Below the pieces are notes generated by a model. It made no database searches. It worked only from the letters and a program-made list of their open reading frames with translations, and was not told the DNA's origin. From assembly GCA_051418075.1 (NCBI GenBank), contig JBPRGG010000183.1, forward strand, positions 1 to 64,000: DNA of 64,000 nt. Reading direction: 5' to 3'. The first letter of the stretch is position 1, and every line of letters begins with the position of its first letter. Below, piece by piece: positions 44,452 through 54,081 of this stretch. The translations under genes were made by a program, and so were the position numbers. This DNA is from JBPRGG01 sp051418075. GTDB taxonomy: Bacteria > Bacteroidota > Bacteroidia > Cytophagales > Cyclobacteriaceae.

Positions 44452-44483
44452 TTGTTAGTATCGTCCATTCTGACATACTTTTG
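44452..44483 (+). promoter_or_regulatory. Promoter of the WbuC-like/MFS pair
   Basis: TTG at 44452-44454 and TACTTTTG at 44476-44483 are 21 bases apart, 19 bases before the ATG at 44503. Confidence 0.6.
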
Positions 44484-44502
44484 CCTCAAAAATTGAGAAT
44501 TT

Positions 44503-44973
44503 ATGATAAAAATAAATCAGGAATTAGTTCAGCAGGTGTCCAGCCAGGCCCAGTCATCCCAACGAAAACGAATGAACTATAATTTTCACCAGCAAGCCGG
44601 GGACACCCTGCACCGCATGCTCAATGCCCTGGAGCCTGGCACCTACATCCGTCCCCACAAGCATCAGGACCCGGACAAACGGGAAGCATTTATATTATTG
44701 AGAGGAAAAGTGCTGGTGGTAGAATTTGATGAAGAAGGAAAAGTATCAGACCATATAATCCTTTCAGAAAGCAATGGAAATTTTGGTGTAGAGATTCCCC
44801 CCCGCACCTACCACAGCTTGATCGCTCTGGAAAAAAACAGCGTGATATACGAGATCAAGGATGGGCCATATAACCCGGAAAATGATAAAAATTTTGCTGG
44901 CTGGGCTCCGGATGAAGCATCCCCCCAGGGAAACGGCTTTAATCAAAAAATTCTACGGGCCCTGGACTTTTAA
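44503..44973 (+). CDS. WbuC family cupin-fold metalloprotein
   Basis: The 156-residue single-domain cupin resembles WbuC. It has QAGDTLHRMLNALEPGTYIR, PHKHQDPDKREAFILLRGKV and PRTYHSLIALEKNSVIYEIK, containing the histidine and glutamate metal ligands. WbuC genes often sit in O-antigen clusters, but none is here and the reaction is unknown. It has its own promoter, and the MFS transporter gene follows closely or overlaps, depending on the start chosen. Confidence 0.85.
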   Translation: MIKINQELVQQVSSQAQSSQRKRMNYNFHQQAGDTLHRMLNALEPGTYIRPHKHQDPDKREAFILLRGKVLVVEFDEEGKVSDHIILSESNGNFGVEIPPRTYHSLIALEKNSVIYEIKDGPYNPENDKNFAGWAPDEASPQGNGFNQKILRALDF

Positions 44974-44983
44974 ACCATCTATC

Positions 44984-46168
44984 TTGAATCAGCAGAAACA
45001 GCATAAAGTAAATTTCTGGGAAGGTCAGCTGAAAATCATTTACAGTATTACCCTGATTGCTATTTTAGGAGTAGCCAGTATTACACCTGCTTTTCCCAAA
45101 ATTCAGCAGGTATTTGAAATTTCCGAAACTCAGGTAGGATTATTGATAACTGCTTTTACCTTGCCCGGAATCTTCCTGACCCTGATTTTGGGCGTATTAG
45201 CCGATCGGCTGGGAAGAAAAACCATTCTGATTCCTTCCCTGTTTTTATTTGGGCTGGCCGGAGGTGCCTGTGCCTTCGTAGATAACTTTAACTGGCTGTT
45301 GATTCTAAGATTTGTGCAGGGAATCGGAGGCGCTTCTTTAGGATCGCTCAACGTCACCATCATCGGTGACCTCTATAACAACCAGAAACGTCCTACCGTA
45401 ATGGGCTACAATGCCAGCGTATTAAGCATTGGTACCGCCGCCTACCCGGCCATAGGTGGAGGACTGGCTACCCTGGCCTGGTTTTACCCCTTCTTTTTGC
45501 CCTTTCTGGCTATTCCGGTAGGAGTTTGGATCTTGTACAGCCTACCCGACACCTCAGCCAAAAATGATCAGGATCTTAGAACCTATTTAAAAAATGCCTG
45601 GGGCAGTGTCAAAAATCCGCAGGTCATCACCCTTTTCATAGCCAGTATTTCCACCTTCATCATTCTCTATGGTTCCTACCTAACCTACTTCCCCTTTTTG
45701 ATGGATCAAAGGTTTGCCGCATCTTCCGTCACTATTGGCCTGATGATGTCTGGTATGTCTGTCAGCACTGCCTTCACCTCGGCCCAGCTGGGAAAATTAA
45801 TCAAACGGATCTCAGAAAAGAAGTTATTGATCATAGCCTTTTCCCTCTATGCTATTGCTACATTTTTCATGCTGTTTATACACAACATCTGGCTATTAAG
45901 CCTCCCCGTTATTTTATTTGGCATTGCCCAGGGTATCAATGTGCCCAATATCCTCAGCCTTATCTCAGGTTTTGCCCCTGCTGCTTACCGGGCCGCTTTT
46001 ATGTCATTGAATGGCATGGTGCTAAGGTTGGGCCAAACCCTGGGACCGGTACTGATGGGGTTGCTTTATGGAGTCTGGAAGTTATCCGGAGTTTTCCTGG
46101 GTGGGGCTTTCCTGGCCCTGGTTACTGTAATTATGATCATTATTTTTATCCGGGGCAGAGACCATTGA
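44984..46168 (+). CDS. Major facilitator superfamily transporter
   Basis: The protein of about 394 residues has twelve membrane spans and the MFS loop motif GVLADRLGRKTILIPSL between helices 2 and 3, as in drug:proton antiporters (DHA1-like). The second half starts after KNAWGSVKNPQVITLFIAS. The substrate is unknown. The frame is open back to ATGs at 44861 and 44912 inside the cupin gene, but residues there have no membrane-protein character. I take TTG at 44984, 10 bases after the cupin stop, giving a short cytosolic N-terminus before helix 1. The exact start is uncertain. Confidence 0.88.
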   Translation: MNQQKQHKVNFWEGQLKIIYSITLIAILGVASITPAFPKIQQVFEISETQVGLLITAFTLPGIFLTLILGVLADRLGRKTILIPSLFLFGLAGGACAFVDNFNWLLILRFVQGIGGASLGSLNVTIIGDLYNNQKRPTVMGYNASVLSIGTAAYPAIGGGLATLAWFYPFFLPFLAIPVGVWILYSLPDTSAKNDQDLRTYLKNAWGSVKNPQVITLFIASISTFIILYGSYLTYFPFLMDQRFAASSVTIGLMMSGMSVSTAFTSAQLGKLIKRISEKKLLIIAFSLYAIATFFMLFIHNIWLLSLPVILFGIAQGINVPNILSLISGFAPAAYRAAFMSLNGMVLRLGQTLGPVLMGLLYGVWKLSGVFLGGAFLALVTVIMIIIFIRGRDH

Positions 46169-46221
46169 TTTTTTTGGTTTTAAGAGCCTCACTACCAACC
46201 CACCAGCCGGCGCACCAGCCT

Positions 46222-46343
46222 CCCGGCGCTAAAGCCTGCCTCCCTCGGTTAGATAAGACATCGCATCTTTTATATCATAAACTCTGCGAAATTTTGCTAT
46301 CTAAAAAATAATCCGCCGGCCATTTCGGTCTTTAGCCGCCTCC
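46222..46343. repeat. GC-rich dispersed block with self-complementary ends (copy 2)
   Basis: Shares AAAGCCTGCCTCCC and GGCCATTTCGGTCTTT with 5871-5966 in the same order and orientation. Here the arms are GCTAAAGCC and GGTCTTTAGC. The sequence between differs and contains AGATAAGACATCGCATC. It precedes the second MITE-like copy by about 50 bases. Confidence 0.55.
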
Positions 46344-46394
46344 TTGGGCCAGATAATAAATACAGGTAATCTTCGATTAGTGAGTTTTGTTCCC

Positions 46395-46555
46395 CTAGTG
46401 TGTTAATTATTAAATTGGTTTACTAAATTTTTGCTATTATTTTTTCTTTAGACAAGGCAAGAGAGCATAGCAGCGTTACGGTTGAAAATTTTAACCCAGT
46501 ATAAAGGAAAAAGAAGGGTGAAAATAGTGAATTAATTTAGTAATTAACACACTAG
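46395..46555 (-). repeat. MITE-like element with terminal inverted repeats (copy 2, 161 bp)
   Basis: Begins CTAGTGTGTTAATTATTAAA and ends TTTAGTAATTAACACACTAG. Its reverse complement aligns along its length with 6006-6173, with small gaps (for example four bases missing before TTGCCTTGTCTAAAG). The ends are nearly perfect inverted repeats. It has no coding capacity, so it would need a transposase elsewhere. Confidence 0.75.
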
Positions 46556-46560
46556 CCGCT

Positions 46561-46655
46561 GCAAGGGTCTGCTTTTACCTACGATCCTAACTGAGGCAAG
46601 CGTCCGCCTGTACCTACATTCCTAACCGGTGCAAACGTCCGCTGGTGCCTATGTA
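46561..46655. repeat. 35-bp direct tandem repeat, about 2.7 units
   Basis: GCAAG at 46561, GCAAG at 46596 and GCAAA at 46631 begin successive imperfect copies containing CGTCCGC--GTACCTACATTCC. It lies between the MITE-like element and the floA stop codon. No coding frame is apparent. Confidence 0.55.
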
Positions 46656-46660
46656 TTAAA

Positions 46661-47665
46661 TTACTTATCCTTGTTTTTGTCAGAATCCTTAAAAGACTGA
46701 CCTTTTTCCTCACTGCCTGAAATGGACTGCCTCATATCGGTATCAGCCTGTATATTTTGCATGCGATAATAATCCATCACACCCAAATTGCCATTTCTAA
46801 AAGCATCTGCCAGGGCTTTAGGTACCTCAGCTTCAGCTAAAATTACTTTGGCCCGTGCTTCCTGAGATTTGGCTTTCATTTCCTGCTCGGTGGCTACCGC
46901 CATGGCTCTTCTCTCTTCTGCCTTGGCTTCAGCTACTTTCAGATCAGCATTGGCCTGGTCGATTTGCAGCTTGGCCCCGATATTAGCCCCAACATCTACA
47001 TCAGCTATATCAATAGACAGAATCTCAAAAGCGGTACCGGCATCCAGTCCCCGCTCAAGCACCAGTTTAGAAATTTTATCAGGATTCTCCAGCACTTCCT
47101 TATGAGTATTGGCTGAACCAATCGATGTCACAATGCCTTCCCCTACTCTGGCCAGAATGGTATCTTCACCAGCCCCACCCACCAGTTGCTGAATATTGGC
47201 CCTTACTGTTACCCGGGCTTTGGCAATCAACTGAATACCATCAGCCGCCACTGCAGCTACGTTGGGTGTATTGATTACTTTAGGATTAACCGAAATCTGT
47301 ACTGCTTCAAATACATCCCTCCCGGCCAGGTCTATGGCGGTAGCTTGCTTAAATGTCAGGTTGATGTTGGCTTTATCAGCTGAAATCAGGGCCTTGATCA
47401 CCGATGGCACATTACCACCAGCCAGGTAATGGGTCTCCAGTTCTGTAGTTCCTACCTGAAGGCCGGCTTTGGTGGCAGTGATCATTGATTCCACAATAAT
47501 CCTGGGTGGAACTTTCCTGATCCGCATAAAAACCAGTTCAAACAATCCCACCTTCACCCCGGAAAACCGGGCCGTGATCCACAAATTAATGGGAACGAAA
47601 TATAAGAAGATGAAAAAAACAACTATTGCTACAAAAATGAGGACGATCAGCGATAATTCTTCCAT
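46661..47665 (-). CDS. floA: Flotillin-like protein FloA
   Basis: FloA organises membrane microdomains that host signalling and secretion proteins. The 334-residue protein has an N-terminal membrane hairpin ([20 protein letters not shown]) and the SPFH-like core ([60 protein letters not shown]). An alanine- and glutamate-rich helical segment follows ([20 protein letters not shown]), with a hydrophilic, lysine-rich tail. Length is normal for FloA. It follows the NfeD gene with three bases between, the standard NfeD-flotillin operon. Confidence 0.95.
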   Translation of the reverse strand: MEELSLIVLIFVAIVVFFIFLYFVPINLWITARFSGVKVGLFELVFMRIRKVPPRIIVESMITATKAGLQVGTTELETHYLAGGNVPSVIKALISADKANINLTFKQATAIDLAGRDVFEAVQISVNPKVINTPNVAAVAADGIQLIAKARVTVRANIQQLVGGAGEDTILARVGEGIVTSIGSANTHKEVLENPDKISKLVLERGLDAGTAFEILSIDIADVDVGANIGAKLQIDQANADLKVAEAKAEERRAMAVATEQEMKAKSQEARAKVILAEAEVPKALADAFRNGNLGVMDYYRMQNIQADTDMRQSISGSEEKGQSFKDSDKNKDK

Positions 47666-47668
47666 TTA

Positions 47669-48142
47669 TTATGATGTTATAGGTTCAACAATGATTCTAT
47701 GATTTTCCACCTTAATGACTTTGATCCGGGTGCCGGCAGCCAGATAATTGCCATTGGTCTTTACTTCATATATTTTGTCTTTGAATTCTGCTTTGCCAAA
47801 GGGTCTGAGGGAGGAAACAGTCAGTCCGGTATCACCAGTCCATATGTTAGGTTTTATATCCTCATTAACCCGGCTGCTACTAAAAGTTTTGAGGGCAAAT
47901 TTATTCCAGGCATTGGATTTGAAGCTTAAAAATATAGATACTACTGTGGCCACAACAGTAAAAGAAAGGACAACAAAACCAGTAGCAGAACTAAAATTCT
48001 GAAAGCTTAAAAAAACACCCAATCCGGCACATATGCCTCCCAGAATTCCTACCAGAGTAGTTCCAGGAATAAAAATAATTTCAGCAATGATCAGGATGAT
48101 CCCGATCACAATTAAAATAATTACAACCAGCCAGTCAAGCAT
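47669..48142 (-). CDS. NfeD family membrane protein
   Basis: The 157-residue short-form NfeD has about three membrane spans (LVVIILIVIGIILIIAEIIF and a second group near 45-70). A C-terminal OB-fold domain covers about 95-157 (LTVSSLRPFGKAEFKDKIYE, GTRIKVIKVENHRIIVEPIT). The protease domain of long NfeD proteins is absent. It is co-transcribed with floA and probably interacts with it. A -7 element (TAGTTTTG on the minus strand) lies 20 bases upstream. Confidence 0.92.
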   Translation of the reverse strand: MLDWLVVIILIVIGIILIIAEIIFIPGTTLVGILGGICAGLGVFLSFQNFSSATGFVVLSFTVVATVVSIFLSFKSNAWNKFALKTFSSSRVNEDIKPNIWTGDTGLTVSSLRPFGKAEFKDKIYEVKTNGNYLAAGTRIKVIKVENHRIIVEPITS

Positions 48143-48162
48143 TTTATCAAAGCAATTCCTAC

Positions 48163-48195
48163 CAAAACTACGAAATATAGTTTAATTTCTTCCAA
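48163..48195 (-). promoter_or_regulatory. Promoter of nfeD-floA
   Basis: On the minus strand TTG (48193-48195) and TAGTTTTG (48163-48170) are 22 bases apart, slightly long, 20 bases before the NfeD ATG. Confidence 0.45.
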
Positions 48196-48269
48196 ATTAT
48201 TTTTAATTACTGTAATAAGCAATAAATTCGTGTAATTAAATTTAATATGTAGTTTTCTGGTCAAATCAT

Positions 48270-48632
48270 ATGGCTACCATACCCAAAATCATCTCAATCA
48301 TTATAGGTATCTTGTTTTTATTTTTTGCTGCATTCCAATACAATGATCCTGATGCCATGCTTTGGATCGGGATCTATGGCATAGCCGGATTGATTGGATT
48401 GGCCGTGGCTTTTGATAAATTGAGCAAGTCTGTAGTCATAGCCGCTTTACTGGCCTATTTAATTGGAGCCATCGCCCAATGGCCGCAAAAATACGAGGGT
48501 ATCACTTTTTCCATGAGCCAATCCATTTACATCGAACAAGCCAGGGAGTCGTTGGGATTGATGTTATGCTTTTTGGCCATGGTCTATTTTTTAATCCTGG
48601 TTATTCGCAAAAGAAAACGATCAGGATCCTAA
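48270..48632 (+). CDS. TMEM220-like small membrane protein
   Basis: The 120-residue protein has four membrane spans. The motif AAFQYNDPDAMLWIGIYGIA follows the first helix, which is characteristic of the transmembrane-220 family. Function is unknown in bacteria and eukaryotes. It is a single gene, divergent from nfeD and preceding the histidine kinase gene in the same orientation. Confidence 0.82.
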   Translation: MATIPKIISIIIGILFLFFAAFQYNDPDAMLWIGIYGIAGLIGLAVAFDKLSKSVVIAALLAYLIGAIAQWPQKYEGITFSMSQSIYIEQARESLGLMLCFLAMVYFLILVIRKRKRSGS

Positions 48633-48728
48633 AACCTTTGATTTAAATATTCGGTTACTACATCTAAAATCACTGCTTAAACCATTGAGGTTAGATACTT
48701 TTTGTGCTTCTTATTATTGTTTTTTTAT

Positions 48729-51083
48729 ATGAAACCTGAACAGAAAATAAAAGAGCTTGAGAAGGAAAATGATTTACTGAAAAAAGTAATCACACAGTAC
48801 AATATACCCCTTCCACTATATTCAGTCGATCAACCAATACACCGTGATTATGACACTTCTCCTCATGAAAACCTTAATAATTATGCAACAGCTGATACTG
48901 ATCAGGAACAAATAGCCAGGCTGCCCTATGAAAATCCTTATCCCGTACTACGGGTATCCTCCCGGGGAAAGGTAATATTTGCTAATCAATCCGCTTCTGC
49001 TCTATTATATCACCAGGGTTCAGGACCTGATCAAAAAATACCGGATGAGTGGGTAACAATTATAGAAAAGGCATTGAAGCAAAACACTAAAGAAACTCTG
49101 GAGATTAGTTTTGAAAAAACCCATTATTCATTTTCGGTGGTGCCGGTCATATTACACAATTATGTCAATTTATATGGTTGTGACATCACCGAACTTAAGA
49201 AAACTGAAAAATTATTGATCCAGGTGCAAAGGGATCTGAATCATGCCCAATCAGTAGCCCAGGTCGGCAGCTGGCGGCTCAATATCCAAAATAATCAATT
49301 GATCTACTCTGATGAAAACCATCGGATATTTGGAAAATCACCAGGTGATACCATAACCTACCAAACCTTCCTGGATACGGTTCACCCGGACGATAAAGAC
49401 TACGTGAATAGGAAATGGGAGGAAGCTTTAAAAGGCAACCCCTACGATATCGAACACCGCAGTATCATCAATGGTAAATTAAAGTGGATCCGGGAAAAAG
49501 CCGAACTGGAGTTTGACCAAAATGGCCATTTAACCGGGAGTTTTGGTATATCCCAGGATATTTCTGACACTAAATTTCTGCAACAGGAAAAAGAAAAACT
49601 CCTCAGGGAAAAGCAGCAACAAAGTGATTTCCTTCAGCGACTAATAAATAATGCCCCTATTGCCATTGCTGTGGTAGAAGGGGCCGATTTGAGGTATTCC
49701 TGGGTTAACCCGTCCTACCAGAATATCCTGGGACCCCAAGTCAGGTTTATCGGCCGAAGTTTTGCCCAGGTATTTCCTACCACTGTACCCCAGGGATTGG
49801 AAAAAACCCTGAAGAAAGTAATGAAAACCGGTAAACCAGAGAAGATCAGGGATTTTATAGCTGATCTGCCAGGAAAATCAGCTTCCTGGTGGGAAGCTGA
49901 ATTAATCCCTTTGAAATACAGCCAGAAAACCACCGATGCTGTCCTGATCATGACCTGGGAAATTACGGAACGAAAACTGGCAGAACAGGCCTTGCAAGAA
50001 AGCGAGAAAAAATTTCGTACCCTGGCTGACCATATTTCACAGTTTGCCTGGATGGCCGATCCCACCGGCTGGATATTCTGGTACAATAAAAGGTGGTTTG
50101 AACATACAGGCACCGATTATAAAAGCATGGAAGGATGGGGCTGGACCCGGATCCATCATCCTGAATATGTGGAAAAGGTAGAAAATAAATTTCGGGATCA
50201 TATCCAAAAAGGGCTGATTTGGGAAGATACTTTTCCCCTTAAAATGAAATCCGGGGAATACCGCTGGTTTCTTTCCAGAGCTTTGCCGGTAAAGGATGAG
50301 CAAGGAAAGATCACCCTTTGGTTTGGTACCAATACGGATATAACCCACCAGAAAAAACAGGAAGAAGATCTGAAATTCACCACTTCTCAATTACAAAAAC
50401 TCAATGAGTTGCTGCAGAACCTGATCTATATTGCCGCTCACGACCTGAAATCACCTATTGCTAACCTTCGGCTTACCCTGGACCTGATCCACCAGGAAAA
50501 AGAAATTCAGGAAAAGCTGGATATGATCCCTTTACTGGATAGATCACTGAGCCGCCTGGACCAGGTTATTGAAGGACTCACAGAAATTCTGCAGGCTCAA
50601 AACCCGGACGAGATTAGCATTGACCGGTTCAATCCCAGAGCCATGATCCTTGAAATTCTGGATGAACATCAATCAGAAATGAATGCAGTAACAGCAACAT
50701 TTAACCTGGAGATGGATGATTCGGACTTTCTTTATGTAAAGGCATTCTTTCGCAGTATTCTGAAAAACCTGATCACCAATGCCATAAAATATAAACAACC
50801 GGATCAACCTTTGAAAATGAAAATAAAGGGTGAAAAAAAGAATGGTCAGTTAATGATCATGGTTAAAGACAATGGCATAGGTATGAATCTTATCCAGTTA
50901 AAAAATCACTTATTCCGGCCTTTTAAAAGGTTCACCAACCAATCTAAAGGCACTGGCATAGGTCTTTATATTATCAAAAGTCTGTTGGAAAAGAATGGTG
51001 GATCCATTGAAATAAAAAGTGAACCCAACCAGGGAAGCCAGTTTTATTGTTACTTTCAGGAATATCAGGAAGAGAAAGCATAA
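48729..51083 (+). CDS. PAS-domain sensor histidine kinase (orphan, soluble)
   Basis: The 784-residue kinase has about four PAS domains: about 65-150, 180-285 (a PAS_3 fold with TVHPDDKDYVNRKWEEALKG), 305-425 and 430-550 (PAS_3, TRIHHPEYVEKVENKFRDHI). The HisKA helix has phospho-accepting histidine in YIAAHDLKSPIANLRL, and the HATPase domain has NLITNAIKYK, DNGIGMN and GTGIGLYIIKS. No membrane span and no receiver domain are visible, and no response regulator is adjacent, so it is an orphan soluble sensor. I use ATG 48729 rather than an earlier non-ATG codon at 48702. Confidence 0.92.
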   Translation: MKPEQKIKELEKENDLLKKVITQYNIPLPLYSVDQPIHRDYDTSPHENLNNYATADTDQEQIARLPYENPYPVLRVSSRGKVIFANQSASALLYHQGSGPDQKIPDEWVTIIEKALKQNTKETLEISFEKTHYSFSVVPVILHNYVNLYGCDITELKKTEKLLIQVQRDLNHAQSVAQVGSWRLNIQNNQLIYSDENHRIFGKSPGDTITYQTFLDTVHPDDKDYVNRKWEEALKGNPYDIEHRSIINGKLKWIREKAELEFDQNGHLTGSFGISQDISDTKFLQQEKEKLLREKQQQSDFLQRLINNAPIAIAVVEGADLRYSWVNPSYQNILGPQVRFIGRSFAQVFPTTVPQGLEKTLKKVMKTGKPEKIRDFIADLPGKSASWWEAELIPLKYSQKTTDAVLIMTWEITERKLAEQALQESEKKFRTLADHISQFAWMADPTGWIFWYNKRWFEHTGTDYKSMEGWGWTRIHHPEYVEKVENKFRDHIQKGLIWEDTFPLKMKSGEYRWFLSRALPVKDEQGKITLWFGTNTDITHQKKQEEDLKFTTSQLQKLNELLQNLIYIAAHDLKSPIANLRLTLDLIHQEKEIQEKLDMIPLLDRSLSRLDQVIEGLTEILQAQNPDEISIDRFNPRAMILEILDEHQSEMNAVTATFNLEMDDSDFLYVKAFFRSILKNLITNAIKYKQPDQPLKMKIKGEKKNGQLMIMVKDNGIGMNLIQLKNHLFRPFKRFTNQSKGTGIGLYIIKSLLEKNGGSIEIKSEPNQGSQFYCYFQEYQEEKA

Positions 51084-51111
51084 AGAATCTCATCCATAAT
51101 CCTTCTGGGGG

Positions 51112-52248
51112 TTACTCAGTGGCATTATCTACCAGTTCCTCACCTAATGCCAGAGCTATAGTCATACCCTTACCTCCCAGACCATTTACGATAGTCACAT
51201 TTTTCTCAGGTTTGTTTAAGAAGTATCCGTCAGGAGATTTGGCATATAACCCATTCCAGCGATAACTAATTTGAAGGTTAGGGATATGAGCAAAAGTTTG
51301 AAAGTAATTTAAGATCAATTGATTAATCTTTTCCTCATTAAATGGATCATGAGCCAGATCAAATTGATGGGAATCACCGATAATAATTTCGTTTTTGCTG
51401 TTTTGTACCACAATAACCTGAACCCCATAAGTATCGACATCCGGCCATTCGGTCTGGATCCTGCTATTTAATTTGTGTATTGAGGGGCAATGAGCAAAGG
51501 CATCATGATACCGCATACTCAAACCCGAGCAAAGGGCAGGACCCAATAAAAAAGCATCCGGTTGGGCCATGGTTTTCATCATCTGGAGTTTGCATTTCAA
51601 CAATCCACTTTGAGCAAAAACATCCGGATATAATGTTTCAAAATCAGTTCCATTGCAAATAAAGGTTTCCTGTACCTTCCACTGCTCATTCCCGGCTTCT
51701 ATTTTAGGTGTATTGATACCTGTGATGGTGGTATTGTATCTTAATTTTACATTAAAATTGGCAGATAACCAATCCGGGATCTTTCGAATGGCCTCCAGTG
51801 GATTAATGGTTAACTCAGTGGAACTCCATAAACCTCCCATTAAACCTTCCGCTTGGGCGGCTGGGGTCTTGGAATGCACCTCATCCGGCTTCACCAGCCG
51901 AGTATAATACCCTTTTGAATTGGCATCCTGCATAAACTCCTGGAGAACATCCCATTCATCCTGGTGATAAGCCAGGTGAATAGAACCATTTTGATTGATC
52001 CAAAATCCGGCCTTGGCGGCCAATTTGATCCAACGTTTACGTGAATTTAAAGCCCTTTCCAGGTCAACCCCCGCTCCTTGTCCGATAGGCCACACCAGAC
52101 CAAAGTTGCGGATGGATGCCCCCAGTGCTTTTGGGTTTCGTTCAAATAATACCACCTTTAAGCCTTTTTTAGCAGCGGCATAGGTAATTGCTAACCCCAT
52201 AATACCTGCTCCTATTACTGCAATATCAGCTTTCTTCTTTTTGGCCAT
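51112..52248 (-). CDS. FAD-dependent oxidoreductase, TIGR03364-like (DadA/glycine-oxidase fold)
   Basis: The 378-residue protein has an N-terminal FAD motif VIGAGIMGLAITYAAAKKGL and the DAO-type core, with a late GLYAKSPDGYFLNKPEKNVT and VNGLGGKGMTIALALGE. It matches the TIGR03364 clade, proposed to deaminate an aminophosphonate because it often neighbours phosphonatase-like genes. No such gene is in the window, so the substrate here is open; a D-amino-acid or N-methylated amine is also possible. It converges with the kinase gene. Confidence 0.82.
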   Translation of the reverse strand: MAKKKKADIAVIGAGIMGLAITYAAAKKGLKVVLFERNPKALGASIRNFGLVWPIGQGAGVDLERALNSRKRWIKLAAKAGFWINQNGSIHLAYHQDEWDVLQEFMQDANSKGYYTRLVKPDEVHSKTPAAQAEGLMGGLWSSTELTINPLEAIRKIPDWLSANFNVKLRYNTTITGINTPKIEAGNEQWKVQETFICNGTDFETLYPDVFAQSGLLKCKLQMMKTMAQPDAFLLGPALCSGLSMRYHDAFAHCPSIHKLNSRIQTEWPDVDTYGVQVIVVQNSKNEIIIGDSHQFDLAHDPFNEEKINQLILNYFQTFAHIPNLQISYRWNGLYAKSPDGYFLNKPEKNVTIVNGLGGKGMTIALALGEELVDNATE

Positions 52249-52530
52249 GCAGGATTTTTAGTTGTTGGTGAGGTAATTCAGGTTGAAATAAAACTGTTCT
52301 GCTATTCATGATCCTGATTAATAATCGTTCAATTTTAAAGGTATTTGATTAATCATCAAACCATTTAATAAAAAATAACAAAATCTTAATTTATATAATC
52401 GCCAGGTTTTTGTTCACTTTTCTCCTTATCTATTTAAAATAAGGCTGTTAGCTCCGTATTAACTGCTGTTCACTATATAGCATCAGGGATCACTATTAGT
52501 TCATTAATTGTTCGTTCATGTAAAAGCTGC

Positions 52531-53976
52531 TCAATAAACAGATCCATCCGGCAGAGGGAATTCCTGGGATGGTTGATGGGCCTGACGGAAAATTTCATCC
52601 ATTTTTTCAATGATGTCTGGATGCTGACCGGCAATGTTTTCACTTTCATCTATATCCTGCTCCAGGTTATATAACTGCCACGGAGCCTCTGGATTTTCAC
52701 TCAGACCTGTTTTCACAGCTTTCCAGGGTCCCTGACGAATAGCTACCTGGAACCCCTTCTCAGGAAATTCCCAATACAGGTATTCATCATCCGGTTGTTC
52801 CTGACTCATCAAAGCAGGCAGATAAGACTTTCCGGTAACATCTGAAGGCACTTCAACCCTGGCTAATTCACAAGCAGTAGGCAGGAAGTCCCAGAAGGCA
52901 CTGATATGATCAGTCTGAGTTCCGGCTGTAATGGTTTCGGGCCACCAGGCGATCAGAGGAACCCGAATACCTCCTTCATAGACATCCCTTTTCCCTCCCC
53001 TGAGTGGGCCATTGCTATTAAATCTTTTGGCAAAAGCATGTGCCTCCTCCTGCATGGGTCCATTATCGCTGGTAAAAATCACCAGGGTGTTTTCAGCCAG
53101 TCCTAGTTGACCAAGTCGATCCAGGATCGCACCTACATCCCTATCCATTCGAGTAATCATGGCTGCATATCCTTTGGATGTTTTTTCCCAGTCACGGTCT
53201 GCATAAATGCCAAAATCAGGCACTTCCTGCTTTTCTCCGGGTAATGCTTCCCCATTGTTATGAGGTATGGTATAAGGAATATACAGGAAAAAGGTGGTAT
53301 CCTTGTATTGAGCGATAAAATCCAGGGCTTCCTGGGTAAACAAGTCGTGAGAATAATCCATCTTTTTAGTAGAGTAGCTACCTAACCCTTTATGCCAGGC
53401 GGCGGTATCCAGGTATTTTACTTCATTTTCGAGGTATTCTTTGGTGCTGTTTCGCCATAAGTATTCGGGATAGTAATTATGGGCCAACACCTGGTCCAGG
53501 TATCCATAAAAGAAATCAAATCCCTGTTTGGTAGGATCTCCGGAAGTATTTTCCACTCCCAAGCCCCATTTTCCCACCATTCCGGTTACGTAACCAGCCT
53601 GTTTCATCAATTCCGCCACTGTTGTAGCCTGGTCTGGAATGGGAATCTGACCATAAGGTTCAGCTTGTTGATTTCCCCTTACATAGGCTCGTCCTGTATG
53701 TTTTCCCGTCATCAGGACACACCTGGATGGAGCACAAACAGGACTTCCGGCATAATGCTGGGTAAATTTCATGCCTTCACTGGCCATCTGGTCCAGGTTG
53801 GGTGTTTGAATAATCTGCTGACCATAAGCACCAAGATCACCATACCCCAGATCGTCTGCCATTATATAGATAATATTTGGTCGTATGGTTTCAAGGGACT
53901 GATCCTGGGGTGTTGTGGTAGAACAGGCAGTTCCACAAAAAATGCCCAGGATGATCAGGTAATTAATAATCTTCAT
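52531..53976 (-). CDS. Sulfatase (arylsulfatase A-like), lipoprotein
   Basis: The 481-residue protein has a lipoprotein signal (ILGIFCGTAC, Cys18). The alkaline-phosphatase-like fold has the metal site IIYIMADDLGYGDLGAYG. The maturation motif is Cys81-Ala-Pro-Ser-Arg85, where the cysteine becomes formylglycine, followed by TGKHTGR. A later VIFTSDNGP is also seen. It hydrolyses sulfate esters, probably at the cell surface or in the periplasm. No polysaccharide-utilisation genes or maturase lie nearby, so the substrate cannot be assigned. Single-gene unit. Confidence 0.94.
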   Translation of the reverse strand: MKIINYLIILGIFCGTACSTTTPQDQSLETIRPNIIYIMADDLGYGDLGAYGQQIIQTPNLDQMASEGMKFTQHYAGSPVCAPSRCVLMTGKHTGRAYVRGNQQAEPYGQIPIPDQATTVAELMKQAGYVTGMVGKWGLGVENTSGDPTKQGFDFFYGYLDQVLAHNYYPEYLWRNSTKEYLENEVKYLDTAAWHKGLGSYSTKKMDYSHDLFTQEALDFIAQYKDTTFFLYIPYTIPHNNGEALPGEKQEVPDFGIYADRDWEKTSKGYAAMITRMDRDVGAILDRLGQLGLAENTLVIFTSDNGPMQEEAHAFAKRFNSNGPLRGGKRDVYEGGIRVPLIAWWPETITAGTQTDHISAFWDFLPTACELARVEVPSDVTGKSYLPALMSQEQPDDEYLYWEFPEKGFQVAIRQGPWKAVKTGLSENPEAPWQLYNLEQDIDESENIAGQHPDIIEKMDEIFRQAHQPSQEFPLPDGSVY

Positions 53977-54081
53977 GGCTGAAATTTTCCGATAAAGCTA
54001 ATAAAAGTATATTTTCTATCAAAATTGAGAAAACGGCAGAATTTTGCTAAAAAGTTGTTAAATGGCAGGTAGTATCAGATC

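Noticed and set aside
44861..44983. N-terminal extension of the MFS transporter
   Set aside because: It overlaps the cupin gene out of frame and lacks membrane character; a start near 44984 is preferred, though an ATG at 44912 cannot be excluded.
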